64,000 nt of DNA from Liolophura sinensis. Taxonomy: Eukaryota; Mollusca; Polyplacophora; Chitonida; Chitonidae. The stretch covers positions 11,893,504 to 11,957,503 of the forward strand of contig NC_088298.1 in NCBI RefSeq assembly GCF_032854445.1, written 5' to 3'. Below are positions 1 to 8,700 of this stretch, piece by piece. A program made the position numbers and the translations under genes. The stretch's first letter is position 1. Every line of letters starts with the position of its first letter. Under the pieces are notes generated by a model. That model had not been told where the DNA came from. It saw only the letters and a list, made by a program, of their open reading frames with translations, and ran no database searches.

Positions 1-1075
1 CCCCGTCAACTTCGACTCACCAAACCCCGCTCCGCACCAGATATTTTTCGCTAACGCCCTGGCTCTTCCCCACGCCAAGTGTTGCCCTTTGGTCAGTAGT
101 GACTTTGATTTGTGGACCCTCTGCCGACACCAGCGTAGGAGAAGGTCGCTGGGATGCCACCAGTCCCATCGCCAGCCTGAGCGACTCGTGCCTGTGGAAT
201 GTCTAATCACCAATGCGGACGGTGACATTTACTTGGACTTGGCCAACACCATATTGTACGTGAGGGCGAAATGCCTCTACGGGGGAGGGGAGGGGTTGTA
301 GAGCCTAGCAAGTTTGTAGGATCGACTAACCTGTGGCTGCATTCGCTGTGGGAACAGGTCGACGCCTCTCTGAACGACAGTAATCACCAGTTCCACCAAC
401 ATGTACCCGTACCGTGCCTACTTGGAAACGTTGTTGTCTTACGGCGCAGAGGCCAAGAACACCCAGCTGTCCTCCGCCTTGTGGTACACGGACACCCCAG
501 AGATGTTTGACAGGACGGACGTAGAATTTTACAAACGGCTGCAGCTCACGGCCCATAGTCGGTCGGTTGACATACTGGGACGCCTGCTCTGTGACATGTT
601 CCTGCAACGGCGTCACCTGCTGAACAAGGTGGCGTCCAAAACGCGTTTGCCTTTGTGGAGGGTGTGGAGGGCCCCGACTACAAGACCCGCTTGAAAGAGG
701 TGTCGATCTTTGTGCCCAAAGTCAAAGTCATCAGCGGCGTTCAACTGGGGAATTTTGAAGCGTTGGCCAAAACACCTGCCAAGTGCCCTTTCCGTCACGA
801 GCTTTGAGACCGGAATATCGTCGGAACGTACATGAACCTCTTTACCAACACGGGGAAAGTGTTTCACGACGAGTGGAACTCGATCCTTCGCATCGGGTTC
901 GCCAAAGGCAACACGCTGTTTCGATTTGACCCCCAAACTCCACCACGATCACCAACCTGAACTTGGTCCAGAAAGGTGAATTGCGCCTGGAGATGCGGTT
1001 TTCCAGGCCATTAACGTGGTGTGCTACGCCGATTTCAATAGCATCAAAGAAACGTGCTCTGTGACTTCGCCAGTT
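1..1075 (+). pseudogene. Polinton major capsid protein, decayed
   Basis: These are translated pieces of a Polinton double-jelly-roll major capsid protein, the family often annotated in invertebrates as F54H12.2-like. Short recognisable stretches are NADGDIYLDLANT (about 215-253), NLWLHSLWEQVDASLND (about 328-378), YPYRAYLETLLSYG (about 404-445), SALWYTDTP (about 470-500) and MNLFTNTGKVFH (832-867). Several frameshifts and stops break the frame. Relative to the minus-strand copy in Polinton X, roughly 110 codons are missing between about 780 and 806, just before the ETGNIV-like stretch. In virus-like Polintons this protein would form the capsid shell; this copy cannot. Family assignment rests on motif recognition and on agreement between the three copies in the window. 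Confidence 0.8.
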
Positions 1076-1088
1076 GAAATAACAAAAC

Positions 1089-1316
1089 TTGGGCACGATG
1101 CAATTGCATCGTATGCTACAGGCGGGCGTGTTCACCCGCGCCGTGCTGGGGGATGTCTACGCTGGAGACCGCCTCCCTCACCAAGTGACCAACCGTCTCG
1201 TGGCTCTCACTGGCACTGCTAGGCAGGAGTCTAGGGGATTGGGTTGGGTCGGATTGCAAGTGGCTCGCTGGGGATCTCCCACTTTTTTCTTGTTCGACTC
1301 ATTCGTTTTCAAAAAA
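1089..1316 (+). pseudogene. Polinton adenain-like protease, N-terminal fragment
   Basis: A 76-codon frame begins MGTMQLHRMLQAGVF and runs through TRAVLGDVYAGDRLP. It lies directly after the capsid remnant, where Polintons often carry the Ulp1/adenain-type cysteine protease that matures capsid proteins. The reading reaches FLFDS, reminiscent of the FDS/FDSYG region of these proteases, and is then cut by the pentanucleotide array. The Cys-containing C-terminal half is absent. The same truncated piece occurs at 43322-43515. The call rests on position plus weak N-terminal resemblance; the C-terminal half at 27687-28012 is the better evidence for the family. Confidence 0.55.
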
Positions 1317-1452
1317 TAGCATAGTATAACTTTAGTAGAGGATATGATAGTATAGTACAGTATAACTATAGTAGAGTTAAACTATAGCATCGTAGAGTAT
1401 AATTATAGTAGAATATAACTATAATATTATATAGCTATAACATAGTAAAACG
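1317..1452. repeat. TATAG/TATAACTATAGTAGAG low-complexity array
   Basis: Degenerate repeats of pentamers such as TATAG, AGTAT and TATAACTATAGTAGAG, with no coding potential. The same array follows the Polinton junction at 43530-43670. Its reverse complement lies at 23400-23985 inside the 21-24 kb inverted-repeat element. Confidence 0.8.
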
Positions 1453-1723
1453 GTGACTGGATGTAAAAGGTCTGGGGCGTGTGATGTCGTAACACCCCGC
1501 GCACAGTGTCAGCCTGAGTCTTGCCGAGGACGTCATAGATTATTTTTGTCTAACGGGCCAGGCGGGAGTTTTGCCGGATTCCCTGTCGGGGTGAGACCCC
1601 GATATCTGAGAGAGTATATCAACAGACGGGTATCCAGAGCGTGTATGGCGGCTTATAACAGAAGAGACAGCTATCAACACAGCTATATATCTATATATAT
1701 ATATCCATCCCCACTATAAGGAG
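1453..1723 (+). repeat. Satellite-like block, left part (interrupted at 1724)
   Basis: An AT-rich repeat contains the landmarks AAAAGGTCTGGGGCGTG, GGATATCCAGAGCGTRTATG and AGACAGCTATCAA. It continues at 5285 after the non-LTR insertion. Its counterpart 43675-44370 is uninterrupted at the equivalent position. It ends in the 15-bp target-site duplication CCCCACTATAAGGAG at 1709-1723. Confidence 0.75.
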
Positions 1724-1884
1724 TGAGTGAGTGAGTGAAAGTTTTAACGTCGCTTTCAACAATATTTCAGTTTTATCGCGACAATAAAACGTCAAGTAGT
1801 CGATGTACTACGGATAATTCATTTACTATTCAGTCAAAAAAGGACATCAGAAGTCACATAACAAACACAGACGGTAGTTTAAAA

Positions 1885-4722
1885 TTACAGCTTTCCTGCA
1901 ATACCAATGGCAGAGAGAAAGTCAAAAATAGTATCACTTTCTACAGAATTGAAAAGTTCTGAAAGAGAGCTCACGTGATAAAAGGAATCTCGTACAGGAG
2001 CAAAGTCGCCACAGTCAAGCAATATGTGCTTGACTGTGAACCGTTGGTCACAAGCAAAGCAATGAGGAGCATCTTCTCCTTTTAACAAATACCCATGCGT
2101 AGCACGTGTGTGACCGATACGACACCTCCTCAAAATGCAAGAGCGGAGACGATGCCGCGAAAGGGAAGGCGCTGGACCAACAAACTGACGAATATCATGC
2201 AGTTTGTTGGTTGTCTGGTCATTCCATTGAGCCTGAAACAAGGGCTTGATATAGGAGCAAATAAGTGAACGCAAGTCCGAATATGGAACGTCAGTTTGCG
2301 TAGTAACGGAATGCAAAGCCGCCTTCGCGGCTTCATCTTCAGCAGTATTCCCAGGGATACCCATATGCCCGGGCACCCAACAAAAGACAATGATAAAATC
2401 TTCATTAAGTCGTTTAAACATCTCCCTGATAGATAGAATGTCTGGATGTACAGGCGAACCAGACCGAATTGCCTGGAGGCAGGAAAGGGAGTCAGAGCAG
2501 ATTAGAAATCTACCTCCTACCTCTGGAATGGACCGAAGTGCGCACAAAATTGCCTTGGCTTCCGCACTAAATACAGAACAGGAATTTGGAAACCGAATTA
2601 AAACGGTTCTGGGCCCAAGGACAGCGGCAGAAGCCACGCCATCATCATTTTTGGAACCGTCAGTGAATATGCGGTGATAAAATGGATACTTTGAACACAT
2701 ATTACTAAACTCCTGGTGGTATACTAAAGGGTTGGTGGAAGATTTCTTCAGGGAGGAGAGCGAGGTATCAACCTGAGGCTCAGGACATAACCACGGTGGA
2801 TCTTCCTGGATGCGTATGGGGGTGATAGTATCCAGCCCAAGTCCAACTGCTTGCACATGTTCCTGGATGCGGACACCCAGTGGAGGAACAATGGATGGCT
2901 TCTGAGCATATAAGTCTTCAAATTCCGGTTGGAAGACACAATCAAAGGCTGGGTTGGATGGATTGGCTCTAAGCTTGGTGATATACTGTAAGGATAGTTT
3001 AGTTCTTCGAAGCTCCAGGGGAGGCTCGTTTGCCTCAACATACAGACTCTCCACAGGAGAGGTACGGAAAGCACCTAAGCACAACCGTAGGGCCTGGTGA
3101 TGTACAGTATTGAGTTTCTTCAACTGGGAGCGTGACGCACCTCCATAAACACTGAAGGCATAGTCTAGCTTAGAACGAATCAGTGCTCGATAGAGCTGAA
3201 GTAGGGTTTCATGATCCCCTCCCCATCGAGCACTAGAGACAACCTTCAAAATATCAAGCGCCTTTAGGCATCTGGCTCTAAGATAATTAATGTGAGATTT
3301 AAATGTAAGGTGCTTATCGAAGATCACCCCGAGGAATTTTGCCTCCGGCACAACCTTGATGGGAGACCCATCTAAAAATACCTTGGGGTCTTCATGGGGG
3401 AAGTACTTCCGACAAAAGTGTACACAGTTAGTCTTCGACTTGGAGAACTTAAATCCGTTCTCCAGTGCCCAGGCATGGATTTTGTTAAGGCAAATCTGCA
3501 GCTGTCTCTCAATAGTGTGCATACCTTTGCCTCGACAAAAGATACCAAGATCGTCCACAAAAAGGGACGCATTCATCCTAGGAGATAAAACTCTGGCAAG
3601 GCTATTAATCTTGCTAAAGAGAGTAACTGATAAAATGCTGCCTTGAGGAACCCCCTGATCTTGTTCAAAGTAGTCAGATAGGGTAGCCCCAAACCGAACT
3701 TGGAAGTGACGATGGTCTAAGAATTTCCGAATAAAGTCAGGAAGCCGACCTCTAAGTCCAAACCCATGCATATCTTTCATAATGCCATATTTCCAAGTAG
3801 TGTCATATGCCTTTTCCAGATCAAAAAAGACAGATACGACATGGTCACGATTAACGATACCGTTCTTAATAAAGCATTCTAGACGAACAAGGTGATCAAC
3901 AGTACTGCGATTCTTTCGAAATCCACATTGAATGTCGCTTATCAACTCATTAGTCTCCAAAAACCAAACCAAGCAATCGTTAATCATCCTCTCCATAGTC
4001 TTGCATACACAACTGGTTAAGGAAATAGGACGATAGTTATTTGGATCGGTAGAATCCTTTCCGGGCTTTGGGATGGGGACAATAATAGCGTTTTGCCATG
4101 AGGCAGGAAAATTCCCGGAAATCCAAATGGTATTAAAAATTCCAAGAAGCACCCTCAAGGAAGATTCTGGAAGGTGTCGTAAAAGCTGATGGTGGATATC
4201 ATCTGGCCCTGGAGTTGAGTCATGGGCCTTGCTAAAGGATGCGGATAGTTCATGTAGAGAAAATGTAGCATTGTAGGATTCTTCATTTGAGGATGTAAAA
4301 TCAAGAGGACTTGCCTCGGCCCGTTCCTTGTTACACTGAAACTGAGGCAAGTAATTATCTGAAGACGAATGGTGCGCAAAAGAAGCGCCCAACCTATTGG
4401 CTATGTCAAGTTTTTCTGTCAAAGAATTATTCCCGTCTTTAAGATGATTAACAGTGACATTGGATCCCTTGCCTTTGATGCGTTGGATCATATTCCAGAC
4501 TTTTGACATAGGGGTACGATGATTAATCTTAGAAACATAACGTTTCCAAGAGTCACGTTTGGACTGTTTGATAGTCCTACGGGCTTTAGCTCGAGTACGC
4601 CTAACATCGTCTAAATTACCGGGAGATCGTCTACATCGGTGCACGCGCTCAGCACGTTTCCTGAAACGCCTAGCTCGTTTACAGTCCTCCGTGAACCACG
4701 GTTTCTTAATGCGGGGAACCAC
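1885..4722 (-). CDS. Reverse transcriptase-RNase H, ORF2 C-terminal part (945 codons)
   Basis: This is the long intact frame of the non-LTR element. The residue order is: basic linker (1-100), reverse transcriptase (about 205-475) with YRPISLTSCVCK, CGFRKNRSTVDHL, FFDLEKAYDT, GVPQGS and the catalytic box FVDD (about residue 387), a thumb region, RNase H (about 695-820) with FTDGSK, SAEAKAI, CSDSL and WVPGHMGIPGN, and a C-terminal Cys-His knuckle of spacing C-x2-C-x7-H-x4-C (CFACDQRFTVKHILLDC). It would copy the element RNA into DNA at a nicked target. The apparent start is a GTG within a frame that continues upstream, so the true ORF2 start is lost with the 5' truncation. The endonuclease is shifted out of frame, so the copy is probably inactive although the RT-RNase H frame is open. 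Confidence 0.93.
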   Translation of the reverse strand: MVPRIKKPWFTEDCKRARRFRKRAERVHRCRRSPGNLDDVRRTRAKARRTIKQSKRDSWKRYVSKINHRTPMSKVWNMIQRIKGKGSNVTVNHLKDGNNSLTEKLDIANRLGASFAHHSSSDNYLPQFQCNKERAEASPLDFTSSNEESYNATFSLHELSASFSKAHDSTPGPDDIHHQLLRHLPESSLRVLLGIFNTIWISGNFPASWQNAIIVPIPKPGKDSTDPNNYRPISLTSCVCKTMERMINDCLVWFLETNELISDIQCGFRKNRSTVDHLVRLECFIKNGIVNRDHVVSVFFDLEKAYDTTWKYGIMKDMHGFGLRGRLPDFIRKFLDHRHFQVRFGATLSDYFEQDQGVPQGSILSVTLFSKINSLARVLSPRMNASLFVDDLGIFCRGKGMHTIERQLQICLNKIHAWALENGFKFSKSKTNCVHFCRKYFPHEDPKVFLDGSPIKVVPEAKFLGVIFDKHLTFKSHINYLRARCLKALDILKVVSSARWGGDHETLLQLYRALIRSKLDYAFSVYGGASRSQLKKLNTVHHQALRLCLGAFRTSPVESLYVEANEPPLELRRTKLSLQYITKLRANPSNPAFDCVFQPEFEDLYAQKPSIVPPLGVRIQEHVQAVGLGLDTITPIRIQEDPPWLCPEPQVDTSLSSLKKSSTNPLVYHQEFSNMCSKYPFYHRIFTDGSKNDDGVASAAVLGPRTVLIRFPNSCSVFSAEAKAILCALRSIPEVGGRFLICSDSLSCLQAIRSGSPVHPDILSIREMFKRLNEDFIIVFCWVPGHMGIPGNTAEDEAAKAALHSVTTQTDVPYSDLRSLICSYIKPLFQAQWNDQTTNKLHDIRQFVGPAPSLSRHRLRSCILRRCRIGHTRATHGYLLKGEDAPHCFACDQRFTVKHILLDCGDFAPVRDSFYHVSSLSELFNSVESDTIFDFLSAIGIAGKL

Positions 4723-4734
4723 ACAAGATTTCGG

Positions 4735-5269
4735 GATACATTGGGAGGCTACTAATGAGTTGATAAGCTACATACAGCTGATCCGAGAATAACTGGATAG
4801 GATCAACTGCATCAAGAAAAAGGTCGCTAGTAAGTGTTTCACCACACAGAACAGCAAGGCGGGGCCAGTCTGCTTTATCATAATTAAAGCGTGGAAGGGA
4901 GGAAGATACCGGGTAAGTATGGTGGGGAAGTGGTCGCTTCCGCACAGATCATCATGGACGCTCCAGCTGAATTCCGATCTTAGCCCTGCAACAGACAGAG
5001 CTAAATCAAGGACCGAATAAATGCCCTTTGCAGGATGAAGGTAAGTATGTGTGCCATCATTTAAGACGCATAGAGAGTTATTAGATATAAAATCCTCCAA
5101 TACAGAGCCCTTCTGGTTACGTTTAGAGTCACCCCAGAGAACACTATGGGCATTAAAGTCACCCAAAAGAAGACACGGTTTAGGTAATTGATCATATAAA
5201 TTTTGCAGCTCTTGTTGGTGAAGAGCAGAAGAAGGTGGTATATAAATAGAACAGATTGTTAATACTATA
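4735..5269 (-). pseudogene. APE-type endonuclease remnant of the same non-LTR element
   Basis: The C-terminal half of an apurinic-like endonuclease that nicks the target for retrotransposition. Visible motifs are the catalytic GDFNAHSVLWG (about 5166-5134), SVLDLALS and GSDHFP (about 4960-4940). The N-terminal half is missing because the element is truncated at 5269. Two frameshifts separate it from the RT frame: near 4915-4930 (into the frame carrying NYDKADWPRLAVLC) and near 4735-4745 (into the RT frame at PRIKKPWFTEDC). Both the truncation and the shifts imply a dead copy. Confidence 0.85.
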
Positions 5270-5284
5270 CCCCACTATAAGGAG

Positions 5285-5725
5285 GCTACATATATATGTC
5301 ATTGGAAATACAAAGTCTGCGGGACCAGTATTACGGCATGTGAGCGGCTTATGACTGTCGGGGTGTGACCCCGAAAAGGATATTAACAGACGGATATCCA
5401 GAGCGTATGTGACGGCTTATAATATATACTGTTGAACAATGCAGACGAGACAGCTATCAATATAGCTACATGTATATATCTACATATCCATTCAACCACA
5501 TAATAAGGTGGCTACACATTTAATACCTACTATGTATAAAATACGAGGTCTACAGGACCGATATTACCGCGTGTGAGAGGCGTGTTGCACACCACTTACT
5601 ATTGGAGATATCAATATATCTATTCATATTTAACTGGAAATACGAGGTGTGCGGGACCATTACGGCATGTGGGCGGTTTATGATAATACTTATTATATAT
5701 ACATGTAATACGAGGTCTACGGGAC
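5285..5725 (+). repeat. Satellite-like block, right part
   Basis: Continuation of the repeat at 1453-1723. It has three degenerate units, each with an ATACGAGGTCTACGGGACC-like line, TATTACGGCATGTGAGCGG and repeats of GCTATCAATATAGCTA that are themselves palindromic. It is collinear with 43935-44365. No coding potential. Confidence 0.7.
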
Positions 5726-5850
5726 CATCATAGTATAGTATAGTATAGTATAGTATAGTATAGTTTAGTACAGTATAACTGTAGTAGAATATATCTATAG
5801 TACAGTACAGTACAGTATGGTAGAGTATAACTATTGTAGACTCACATTCC
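5726..5850. repeat. (TATAG)n pentanucleotide array
   Basis: About seven perfect TATAG units (5731-5765) are followed by degenerate ATAGTACAGTACAG units. The matching site in copy 2 (44371-47270) has expanded and has been hit by three retroelements. Confidence 0.85.
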
Positions 5851-7340
5851 CTTTAAACATGTGGGCTTAGATTAACAATACAGCGCCAAAGGGTGTTCCC
5901 CGTTTATAACCGTGTCAACAAGCGGCACAGAGTTATTTCCCCGTGAAATTCTCTCTCACAACTCGTATTGCTTATTTTGATGTACGAAATACGGCATCGT
6001 ATGATAAATACGTCAGTTTTAGTCGACGGCCTTCAGAAAAAAACATCAGTTGAGTTCTGCAAAGACACCTAGGCTATCTTTAAACATGTGGGCTTAGAGG
6101 AGTCACATAGCTCCACCTGTGCGGCCTAATAATTATTATTTTATTCAATTTTACATAAAAAGGCACCAAATTCAGAGAATATGACCACAGAAATGTATTA
6201 GGCAACATTTACCTAAAAAAAATAAGCTTATAACTTGGAAGTACTCACGGTTATGTAACATTGACCGTGCCACTGCCCACTGCAACCAGGGGAATCACGT
6301 GGTCTCCAGCTTCTGGATTGTCTGATAGAATAGCTCATCACGTCACACAATTATCTGTTGGTATCGGCAGTCATACATTTTTATGTATGCTCCGGCCGTA
6401 CATGGGGAGGTCTTGCAGCAACCTGCGGATGCTCGTGGGTTTTCTCCGGGTACCGCTCGGTTTCCTTCCACCATAATACTGGCCGCCGTCGTATAAGTGA
6501 AATGTTCTTGTATACGGCGTAAAACACCAATCAAATAAATAAATAAATAAATTTTTATGTGTGTGCAGAAGTGAATAGCTTTGGGCGATGACCTAGTGAG
6601 CATGATGGCAAATGGGCTGAGATAATCCATACAGCGCTATCAGTGATGTCCCAATAATTATTTTTTAATTGAATTTTACATAAATCCGTTTAAACGGGGT
6701 TCCCTGTCTATAGGCGTGTCAACAAGCGGCCCAGCGTTATTCCTCCCTGAAATTCTCTCTACGAAATACGGCATATGTTTATATTGCATGATCGTATGAT
6801 ACATATGTCAGTTTTAGTCGACGGTCTTCAAATCTAGCTTTATTATGTTCAAAAAACATCACATGAGTTCTGTAAAAACACCTAGCTGAAAAGAACACAA
6901 ATCCAACGAGTACACTATCGCTGACATCGATTTGACAAGAGGCATTTTCCTGTGTAACATTCTTGCGGGACGAATTTCTTCCTGTGATCTCTAACGTCTG
7001 GAATATCTTATAGAATAGCTTAGAATTTCACATAATTATCTGTTGGTATGGGCAGTTATACCTTTTTATGTATGTGCAGAAAAGAATAGCGGCGGGTGAT
7101 TACCAAGCAAGCATTGTGGCAAGTGGGCATAGATTAGCCCTACATAGCCATCTATGATGTCAAATAATATTTATTTTATTCAATTTTACATTAAAAAGGC
7201 ACCAAATCCAGAGAATATCCAAAAATCCACAGAAAAAAATTAGGCAACATATAGGTAAAATAAGCTTATCAGTTGGAAGCATACGGTTAAGTAACACTCG
7301 CTGTGTCACTTCGAAAGTAGTTCACCAATAAATTTCAAGT
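5851..7340 (+). repeat. Block of ~0.5 kb dispersed modules
   Basis: Three diverged copies of a module with recurring landmarks: GTTTAAACATGTGGGCTTAGA, CAGCGCCAAAGGG, GTGTCAACAAGCGGC, GTCAGTTTTAGTCGACGGC, CAATTTTACATAAAAAGGCACC and CACAATTATCTGTTGGTATCGG. The same modules make up 47260-48800 (direct) and 21965-23400 (reverse complement, inside the TIR element). Each contains a strand with weak immunoglobulin-like coding residue (see findings). I cannot assign the module to a named family. Confidence 0.75.
6390..6551 (+). mobile_element. tRNA-derived SINE, 5'-truncated
   Basis: The body and 3' end of the window's common SINE: CGGCCGTAC...CTCGGTTTCCTTCCACC, GCCGTCGTATAAGTGAAAT and CGTAAAACACCAATCAAATAAATAAATAAA. 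The tRNA head is missing. It is flanked by the imperfect direct repeats TTTTATGTATG (6379-6389) and TTTTATGTGTG (6553-6563). The empty form, CTTTTTATGTATGTGCAGAA, is seen in the neighbouring module at about 7060-7080. The same insertion is at 47833-47994, so it predates the duplication. Confidence 0.9.
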
Positions 7341-7824
7341 ACTGAAAATTGGACCATTTATAGTACGAAATACGGCATGATCGTGCTGCATGATCGTGTC
7401 GCGTAGTCCAGTGGTACAAACTGTTCGGCTTTTACCAACAGTGTGTGGGTGGTGTGTGACTTACCTTTCCATGTTCAGCACGTCGATGTACTCGCCAATC
7501 TCATAACCGGTAAAACGTCTTGTCACCCTCGCATTTCCACGGCGGGAAAACCGCCTGGCAGACGTGCATCACGTAAACTGCGACCTCTCCCCCTCGGTGT
7601 GCTGTGTCTGCTCATGCCTCAACCAATTGTCCAGCCGGGAAATCCGCCTGGCGCACGAGAAAACTCATCTTCTCCTCCTCCTTCACGTCCTCCTCCTCCT
7701 TGACGTCCTCCTCGTCCTCCACGTCCTCCTCCTCCGTAAGTCGTGATGGCAGCGTAGCGTCTTTCTGGGGTAACGTGGTCTGGCCTTCGCTAGGCAGGTA
7801 GGATAGCCGGAGTAGCACACCTTC
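7341..7824. other. Region without recognisable gene; (TCC)n tract
   Basis: About 480 bp partly missing from copy 2, where the sequence jumps from the equivalent of about 7405 to about 7705. It holds a CTCCTC-rich microsatellite at about 7668-7735 that opens spurious Leu/Ser-rich and Glu/Asp-rich frames. No gene is supported. Confidence 0.6.
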
Positions 7825-8700
7825 TTTTCACACCTTTTTTTCATCCCGTCAACGCGGACGTCAACAAAATTCAGGCGTCTAAACCGCGCGGTCACCCATC
7901 GGTCAGTTTTGGCGCCAATGTAGTACACCCATGGGTCAGTTTTGGCTCGAAATGGAGCTCACTCATTGGTCAGTTTTAGCGCGAAATGGAGCTGAGGGAG
8001 CTGCTCTCGCGCGTGTCATCAGTTTTTGCTTAAAACTGAGCTCACCCATGGGTCAGTTTTGGCGCGAAATGGAGCTGAAGGAGCTGCTCTCGCGCGTGAC
8101 GTCATGTGTGACGCGCCTTAAGTGAAATTTTACGTCACATGCATGCTCCTCGCTCATGGGAGCGCGGACTCAACGACACACCCTCACTCCCTTCTCCCGA
8201 ATCACTCCTGCCCAATATTAGACGTTCGGCCCCTTCTATGCTAGCCGTTGCGGCTGCTGCTGCTGCTAGCGAGGTGGCTAGCGGTCGTTGCGAGGCATAG
8301 CCCGGTGTAGTCTCTGTGTTCGTGTGTTGTAAGTGAACCTATCCCAAACAGCGGAAATATATTATCCACTGTACAAGCATTTGTCAACAAATTTCAGGCG
8401 CCAAGACCGACCGCGTGATCACCCATGGGTCTATGTGAGCGCCAAAGACCTGTAGGAGCTGCTGAACACCAACATACCAAGACCGCGTGGCTGCTCATTG
8501 GTCCGTCACGCATTATCGCCAAGACGGGGTGGTCACCTATGGGTCCCTTTGCGCGCCAAGGAGCTCCTCTCGCGCAGGACGTCAAGTGTGACTAACGCGT
8601 GACAAAAGAGCAGTTTTGTCGTAAAATGGAGCTCACCCATTTGTCAGTTTTAGCGTGAAATGAGGCTGAAGGAGCTGCTCTCGCGCGTGACGTCACGCGT
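7825..8700. promoter_or_regulatory. Polinton subterminal repeats, CCAAT/E2F/CRE-like arrays
   Basis: Several repeats of a ~35-80 bp unit of the form CCCATKGGTCAGTTTTGGCGCGAAATGGAGCT are followed by GAGCTGCTCTCGCGCGTGACGTCA. Comparable units occur at 31130-31470 beside the integrase of Polinton X and at 49030-49200. The adjoining 8290-8420 (AACCTATCCCAAACAGCGGAAATATATTATCC, split) matches 31025-31120 and, inverted, 38380-38450, which mark Polinton ends. The unit contains an inverted CCAAT box (ATTGG), an E2F-like palindrome TTTTGGCGCGAAA and a CRE (TGACGTCA). The function is inferred from motif content only. Confidence 0.6.

Larger units (their letters stand above)
1..1316 (+). mobile_element. 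Polinton/Maverick fragment Z (3' part)
   Basis: This is a piece of a decayed Polinton that enters from beyond the window edge. It holds the major capsid gene followed by the start of the adenain-like protease, the same order as in Polintons X (minus strand, 29.3-27.7 kb) and Y (42.85-43.5 kb). It ends abruptly at a TATAG-rich array at about 1317. Fragment Y ends at the equivalent place (43.51-43.53 kb), so the junction predates the duplication. Confidence 0.8.
1724..5269 (-). mobile_element. 5'-truncated non-LTR retrotransposon (I/Nimb-like, RNase H-bearing)
   Basis: The element is read on the minus strand: part of the endonuclease (5269 to about 4915), a linker in another frame (about 4930-4740), then one long RT-RNase H frame (4722-1885), a 160-bp 3' UTR and a tail of tandem TCAC repeats (complement of GTGAGTGAGTGAG at 1721-1738). 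It is flanked by 15-bp direct repeats CCCCACTATAAGGAG at 1709-1723 and 5270-5284. The unoccupied target is seen at 43923-43938. The 5' end is cut within the endonuclease, the usual result of incomplete reverse transcription. An RNase H after the RT points to the I/Nimb/R1-Loa side of non-LTR elements; the exact clade is inferred, not proven. Confidence 0.9.

Noticed and set aside
1885-4722. Host reverse transcriptase or domesticated RT gene
   Set aside because: It lies within a bounded element with target-site duplication, tandem 3' tail, truncated upstream endonuclease and a second truncated copy nearby.
7443-7818. Leu/Ser-rich and Glu/Asp-rich frames
   Set aside because: Both arise from the two strands of a (TCC)n microsatellite.
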